Of a stretch of DNA of 64,000 nucleotides, positions 59,157-64,000 are shown piece after piece (positions within the stretch are counted from its first letter, which is position 1; every line of letters begins with the position of its first letter). Source of the stretch: Pinus tabuliformis (taxonomy: Eukaryota > Streptophyta > Pinopsida > Pinales > Pinaceae). The stretch is taken from the NCBI GenBank assembly GCA_031772625.1, contig CM062818.1:1277498277-1277562276 (forward strand), in the 5' to 3' direction. Made by a program: the position numbers and the translations under genes. The notes below the pieces were generated by a model. The model was not told the DNA's origin. It made no database searches and was given only the letters and a program-made list of their open reading frames with translations.

Positions 59157-60002
59157 ATGACTATTACATGGCGAGAATGTGAGCATGAAGAAGAGGACAT
59201 TCTTTTCCTACATGATCCAGTTACAGTAAACGCACTGCGGAACTGTGGCTTGTTGAAGTTTTTCCGCATTTCTAGCATGAGACAACAGATCAACTTACTG
59301 CAGTATTTTCTCGATGCTTGGGATCCTACCAACCAGGTTTTCCAGATTAGGGGCAAATCTATCCCCTTGACTGTAGTAGACATCTATTTCTTGACTGGCT
59401 TGTCGAGGCGGGGTGCCCCCATCTCTTTATCAGGTTCGGCCCGAGGAGGTGAATCTGTGAGAGATTATGTTCACCGATATTGGAGAGAGGGATCTCAGCC
59501 GAGTAAAGATGGCAAGATCATCATCCGTGATGTCACTGACAGGTCCCTCAGGACTATTCTGTTTACTTTTGGTAGGATGGCTGGTGGTGCGGCTCTTCAT
59601 GTAGCCAATCAATCTTATATGCAGTATGCCTTGGAATGCCTCCAACCGAAGGTGTTCAACTGGTGTGATGCAGTACTTCTTGTGATGAAAGAACAGTTGT
59701 CCAAGGTAAAGAGCGGGAGGTTGAAGAACTTTGGGTATGGTTCTATTTTGACAGCCTTTGCCTTGGAAAATATACCACTGATGCAACCGCAGTATATTGC
59801 ACTCAATTTATCTTCACCTACTGAACCACGTATGCAGAGATGGGTTGACCATATGTCTAGGCACGCTGGTCAGTCTCAGATTTCATTTTCTGATACCTTC
59901 TTCAGGTGGTTTGATTGTCAGGAGATGGTTTATTCTGAGTATCCATATGCTGGCATGGACTTCCGGGGTGATCCAGATTTAGTACTGCCGGATGGCGAAT
60001 AG
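59157..60002 (+). CDS. Plant mobile domain (PMD) protein, antisense within element G
   Basis: Open for 281 codons. Landmarks of the aminotransferase-like plant mobile domain: LRNCGLLKFFRI (residues 27-38), INLLQYFLDAWDPTNQVFQIRGKSIPLTVVDIYFLTGLSRRG (45-85), a central helical part with ALECLQPKVFNWCDAVLLVMKEQL and FGYGSILTAFALENIPL, and a C-terminal WVDHMSRHAGQ...RWFD. Known PMD proteins are the nuclear plant proteins MAIN and MAIL1, tied to silencing of transposons, and PMD frames are known in antisense orientation in Tat/Ogre elements. It lies between the aRNH domain and the stem-loop array, opposite to the element's own genes. The start was chosen by the leader intron and homology. A GT-AG pair just downstream suggests that the transcript continued into a further exon. 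Confidence 0.75.
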   Translation: MTITWRECEHEEEDILFLHDPVTVNALRNCGLLKFFRISSMRQQINLLQYFLDAWDPTNQVFQIRGKSIPLTVVDIYFLTGLSRRGAPISLSGSARGGESVRDYVHRYWREGSQPSKDGKIIIRDVTDRSLRTILFTFGRMAGGAALHVANQSYMQYALECLQPKVFNWCDAVLLVMKEQLSKVKSGRLKNFGYGSILTAFALENIPLMQPQYIALNLSSPTEPRMQRWVDHMSRHAGQSQISFSDTFFRWFDCQEMVYSEYPYAGMDFRGDPDLVLPDGE

Positions 60003-60015
60003 TGGGGCGCCATTG

Positions 60016-60113
60016 GTAAATTCTTTGACCATATTCTTGTTTATCGTTTTTCATTTATAATGTCCTTGTGCTTTATTCTATCAAGACTTAATCAAACTCA
60101 TGTGTTCATGCAG
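60016..60113 (+). other. Possible intron of the PMD transcript
   Basis: 98 bp with donor G|GTAAAT and acceptor TTCATGCAG| on the plus strand, so splice signals face the PMD sense and not the element sense. AT-rich, as plant introns are. Confidence 0.5.
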
Positions 60114-60391
60114 ATGTTGGTCCTGTTCGGCCAGTAGCACGCCTGAGAGTGCCAGCTGCTGCCCCAGCAGGGGAGGCTATTGGAAGGGCTATCCTTCGCA
60201 ACCTCGATGTGGCCGAGACTCTCATAGCATTATAGGAGCAGGTTGAGGGTCTCACTCTTGGTATTCCAGATGTGAGGACTGACGAGCTGCCCTTGAGGTT
60301 GCAGCGACATACTACTGGTGTGCCAAGACGATGGACTCGTCTCTTACGCATGATCGCACAAGCTGTGACTTTCTATCACGAGCATCATTAG
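60114..60391 (+). pseudogene. Probable further exon of the PMD unit, broken
   Basis: Plus-strand coding-like stretch with an Ala/Pro/Arg-rich piece (PVARLRVPAAAPAGEAIGRAILRNLDVAETLIAL), then DVRTDELPLRLQRHTTGVPRRWTRLLRMIAQAVTFYHEHH. The PMD-containing frame precedes it. It is decayed, so the unit as a whole is probably no longer functional; the whole PMD unit shows about two breaks. Confidence 0.45.
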
Positions 60392-60477
60392 ACTAGGGTG
60401 CCCCCTAGCATTTTGAGTTTTTTGGTCATTTAACCAATTTTGTCTTGGTTATAGAACATTATGTGTAAACCATAAAC

Positions 60478-60480
<3 letters not shown>

Positions 60481-60540
<60 letters not shown>

Positions 60541-60544
60541 TTTT
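60481..60544. repeat. (TA)n microsatellite followed by a T-run
   Basis: About 21 TA units and then about 22 T. On the minus strand this reads A22(TA)n between aRNH and the PMD unit. Confidence 0.95.
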
Positions 60545-60589
60545 CGGAGTTTTATTTTGGTTAAGTTACATGATCCAAATGCAAACATT

Positions 60590-61075
60590 GATGGTATGCT
60601 TCTTTTTATAAATGTTGCAAATGTCTATCTAACACATAATTTGCCAATGAGTCAGTTAATGTGTTTAAGTTTCTGGAAATATGTTGATATTGAATAAAAT
60701 TAAATTGTCTTTCCAAAATCTTAACCCTTAGGAACATGCGATAAATAGCTGGATTTCGGACAGAATAGATACCAGTGAGTTGTAGTATGACGAGTTGTGA
60801 GTCTAGCTTGACAATCAGTCAGCATATACCATGTGTGATGGCATCAGAGAGAAGTTCTATCAACGCGCTATATTCAGCGATGTTATTTGTTGATCGACCA
60901 ATACATACCCCTCTGAAACTTACTAACTCGCCGCTTGGTTCAAAAATGGCCCAGGCCGCGGAAGATAGGTTCCACGAACTACGACTCGCTCCGTCGGCAT
61001 ATCCAACACATGACTCCAATAGGTTTGACATCTGCAATAAATGCAAAAAGTGGATTACTTGACCAAAATAAACAC
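60590..61075 (-). pseudogene. Archaeal-type RNase H of element G, downstream of integrase
   Basis: On the minus strand: GYADGASRSSWNLSSAAWAIFEPSGELVSFRGVCIGRSTNNIAEYSALIELLSDAI, with DGAS near 60995 and NNIAEYSAL near 60887, the signature of plant aRNH. Remains of the Asp-bearing C-terminal half follow down to about 60590. It is separated from integrase, which ends at 61118, by about 50 bp. In most Tat/Ogre elements this domain lies before integrase. Confidence 0.7.
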
Positions 61076-61117
61076 TTTAGCAAAAACAAAAAAATAACAA
61101 AAGCATACAAGTTACCA

Positions 61118-62640
61118 TTACGCATAGTAACGCTTGAGGTACAACCCGTTACGAGGTTGCGCCAGTGGAATTCCATCATAATCCATTAACTCATAGGCTC
61201 CTTTTGCTAACACTTGCTTAACAATATAGGGGCCCATCCATAAAGACTTAAATTTACCTGCTCCCAATTTATCGGATTCTTGGTCGTAAAGTAAGACCAA
61301 GTCACCTTCTAAGAAGACACGGGGTTTGACATTTTTGTCAAACTGCGCTTTGACTCGTTTCTTATGGGCTTCGTTAGCCAAAGTGGCATCATGATGGGTT
61401 TCATCCAATTGGATTAGTTCCAAAAAATGAGCTTCTTCTTTTGAAGTTCCCGGGAGGAGATCAATTGCGAGTTTGAGAGACGAGATTTCGCACTGGATTG
61501 GTAAGACTGCTTCCAGGCCATATACGAGTTGGAAAGGTGTAAACCCGGTTGCATTCCTTACCGATGTTCGGTAAGCCCACAAAGCTAAGTACATGATTAG
61601 GTGCCATCTTCTTTTGTGAACTCCAATCATCCTTTGCAGCATGCGTTTCAGGACCTTATTGATTGCTTCAACTTGTCCGTTGGCTTGCGGATAATATGGA
61701 GTAGAGCTGTCGTGAGACAACCCTAGTTTGGCAGTTAATTCGACCATCATGTGATTGCGAAAATGCGATCCATGATATGTGACTATAGCTTGTGGTATGC
61801 CGAATCTGGCGACTACATGATTGAAAAAGAAGAGGGCTGTTGTTTCACCAGTATTATCTAATGTAGGCATCGCCTCAGCCCATTTGGTAAAATAGTCAAC
61901 TGCGACTATGATATACCCATGCCCCCCGGTCGAGGTGGGGTTACATGTCATGAAATCGATGTCCCATTTGGCGAATGGCCCGACAACAAATATTGGCTGC
62001 AGAGGTGTGGGTGGTCTTCTGGTTTTGCTATCGAAAATTTGATAAGCATGGCAACTTTTGACTGTGTTTATGCAATCTTTAAACATTGTTGGCCAGAAGT
62101 GTCCTGCTCGTAAGATTTTTTGCGTTGTAGCATAACCGGATTGATGCCCTCCACAAGCGCCTGAATGACAATCATTCAAGACTTTTTCGGCCTCCTCATG
62201 CGTGAGGCACCTTCTCAGAACTGTATCGATACCGCAACGGTAGAGTGTATCACCGACGATCATGTAGTCTTTTCCTTGGTATTGAATACATTTTTGTTCG
62301 GAGCGAGAGGTATTTGGCCTATATTTTTGGGTTTGGAGATAAATTATTATATCTCCATACCACTCATTTCTTGAAGATATCAGAAACAAACTTTCGTCCA
62401 CGATTGTTTCTTCTGGTGTTTCATCGTTGGACGACGATGGGAGATCGCATAATAATTCTGCGAAAACCAGAGCTTTCTTTGACTTGGATTTTACAAATTC
62501 CATATCAAACTCTTGCAGGATTGCTATCCATTTTGAATATTTTCCCCCCAGCAACTGTCGTGACAATATATAAGTCATGGGGTTGCAATCTGACAGAATG
62601 GTAGTTTTTCGAAAGAGGACATAGTGTCGAAATCTCTGTA
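61118..62640 (-). pseudogene. RNase H end and integrase of element G
   Basis: Open for 486 codons. It starts in the RNase H end (MTYILSRQLLGGKYSKWIAILQEFDMEFVKSKSKKALVFAELL). The integrase zinc domain follows (HSGACGGHQSGYATTQKILRAGHFWPTMFKDC..CHAYQI), then core WDIDFMTCNPTSTGGHGYIIVAVDYFTKWAEAMPT, AIVTYHGSHF, STPYYPQANGQVEAINKVLKRML, and the C-terminal FLEGDLVLLYDQESDKLGAGKFKSLWMGPYIVKQVLAKGAYELMDYDG. Typical of Tat-lineage gypsy integrase without a chromodomain. Confidence 0.85.
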
Positions 62641-63928
62641 TCGATTGAACAGCTGCGAGTGCTAGCTTTTTAATGTAAGACTATTTGCTTTCAGTATCAT
62701 TTAAGTTTTTACTTAAATAATATATAGGATGTTCAATTCCGTTGTCTTCTTAAACTAAGACCATTGCGATGGTCGTATCCGCTGCAGCTAGATACAGGTT
62801 AGAATATTTTTGATAATCAGGACCGTACATTAATGATGCTTTCATTAGGGATTCTTTTAAAGCATCAAAGGAAGCTTGCGCAACCTGATCCCAGACAAAG
62901 GGTACTCCCTTTTTCAAAAGACGCGTATAACCTTTAGCAAGTTTGGTGTAATTTGGAATGAACCTCCTCAGAAAGTTTGCTTTCCCTTGGAGTTTCTGAA
63001 TCTGAAGCAAATTTGAAGGTGGAGGAAAATTTATGATTGCCTGAACCTTACATGGGTCGAGACGAATCCCGTCCTTTGAGACTACAAAGCCAAGTAAACG
63101 ACTAGAACTGACGCAAAATACACATTTGTGTGGATTGAGTCGTATCTTGTAGTGTCGGCAACGTAGAAATATCGCTCTTAAATGCTGTGGGTGATCAGTC
63201 CGCTTTCACGAATGAGCTGGAAGGTTGTCGAGGTATGGTTGAACGATGTTTTTGATGTCATGGAAGGCATAATTCATTGCCCTCTGAAACGTCGCCCCTG
63301 CGTTCTTTAAACCGAAGGGTAATTTTCGATATGCGAATGTGCCCCATGGACAAATAAATGCAGTCTTTGACTGGTCCTGTGGGCATATATTTATTTGATT
63401 ATACCTGGAGAATCCATCCATGAATGAAAAGATTTCGCATCCGGCGCATTCATCAATTATCTGGTCGATGAAGGGTGTAGGGTAGTTTTCTTTTGGACAA
63501 GCTTGATTTACATCCCTATAATCGACACACACTCTAATTGTTCCTTGTTTTTTCATAACAGGGACAATATTCGATACCCAATCGGTTAGAGGAACCAGGT
63601 AAATGAAACCAGCATGGAGAAGTTTCTCAACTTCTGCCTTAATGGCACTGGCTTTCTTGGGGTGCACCTGCCGTGGCCATTGTCGTACTGGTTTGACATT
63701 TGGATACATCTTAATTTCGTGTTCAACGATACTCAAGTCAATGCCTGGCATTTCACTATATGACCAAGCAAAGACATCTCTGAATTCGCGAAAAAGAGTG
63801 TCATATACTTCCAGTTCTGAAGGAGAACAACATTTTCCAACATAAATATTCTCTACAACATTTGTTTTGGTCGAGATATTTATGGTGATGGTCTCTTCAA
63901 TGTTGGACAAGTTTCGCTCAGAATCCAC
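62640..63928 (-). pseudogene. Reverse transcriptase and RNase H of element G
   Basis: Linker FREFRDVFAWSYSEMPGIDLSIVEHEIKMYPNVKPVRQ (63850-63700). Then KKQGTIRVCVDYRDVNQACPKENYPTPFIDQIIDECAGCEIFSFMDGFSRYNQINI and PWGTFAYRKLPFGLKNAGATFQRAMNYAF. The RT-RNase H connection GKANFLRRFIPNYTKLAKGYTRLLKKGVPFVWDQVAQASFDALKESL follows near 62990-62850. The DMPGLDPSIVEH-type linker is characteristic of the Tat/Ogre group. A few breaks. Confidence 0.8.
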
Positions 63929-64000
63929 CGTGTTTACAGTATTTGATAGAAAATAAAAAACTGAAGGATGATAAAGGTCATCAAGATTATCTTCTCCACA

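Larger units (their letters stand above)
55582..64000 (-). mobile_element. Ogre/Tat-like element G with polymerase and an antisense PMD frame
   Basis: In element sense (minus strand): reverse transcriptase, RNase H, integrase, a separate archaeal-type RNase H, a poly(A)/(TA) tract, an opposite-strand PMD frame, the stem-loop array, 3' non-coding region, polypurine tract and 3' LTR. The 5' half lies outside the window. The 3' region is shared with J1 and A, so this is the likely autonomous type of their family. The element is broken in a few places within the window. Confidence 0.8.

Noticed and set aside
1-64000. tRNA, rRNA or ordinary host protein genes
   Set aside because: I looked for tRNA-like folds, rRNA motifs and non-transposon domains and saw none; the tRNA-like matches are primer sites of retroelements.

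Overview
The window looks like a piece of a large, repeat-rich vascular plant genome. I see no ordinary host gene. Nearly every base I can assign belongs to LTR retrotransposons nested in one another: Tork/TNT1-94-like copia, two Ty3/gypsy families with extra or unusual domains, and an Ogre/Tat-like gypsy family present three times. The depth of nesting, the heavy C-to-T decay and the extra RNase H domains would suit a gymnosperm, but the species cannot be named from this sequence.

Layout. (1) 1-4425: right-hand part of Ogre/Tat-like copy 1 (J1), ending in its 3' LTR. (2) 4426-4957 and 25892 to about 27900: two pieces of an old gypsy element (C), split by gypsy element B (4958-25891). B is split by copia element D (9475-21409), and D by an antisense copia element E (14073-20882). 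Target-site duplications are visible for B, D and E. LTR divergence by eye falls in the nesting order: B about 12%, D about 7%, E about 3%. (3) 28136-35973: Ogre/Tat-like copy 2 (A), with both LTRs (about 2% apart), a tRNA-Arg type primer site and one zinc-knuckle/protease reading frame, but no polymerase. (4) 36109-41365 and 47638 to about 48200: element H, largely non-coding, split by copia element F (41366-47637). F holds a 1.2 kb TIR element of Mutator type. (5) About 49250-55168: element I, an inverted second copy of family H. (6) 55582 to beyond 64000: minus-strand Ogre/Tat-like copy 3 (G), with polymerase domains, an extra RNase H domain after integrase, and on the opposite strand an open reading frame for a plant mobile domain (PMD) protein.

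How the parts relate. J1, A and G share their 3' region, polypurine tract and LTR type. J1 (as far as it can be seen) and A lack polymerase and look like non-autonomous partners of a G-type element. All three carry the same array of about a dozen different stem-loops whose loops share a GACTCGTTAAAA-like motif. A has more such stem-loops just before its reading frame. At least one stem shows a paired change between copies. This hairpin array is the strongest candidate here for an undescribed system. The antisense, apparently spliced PMD frame and two unusual positions of the archaeal-type RNase H domain are the next most interesting points.
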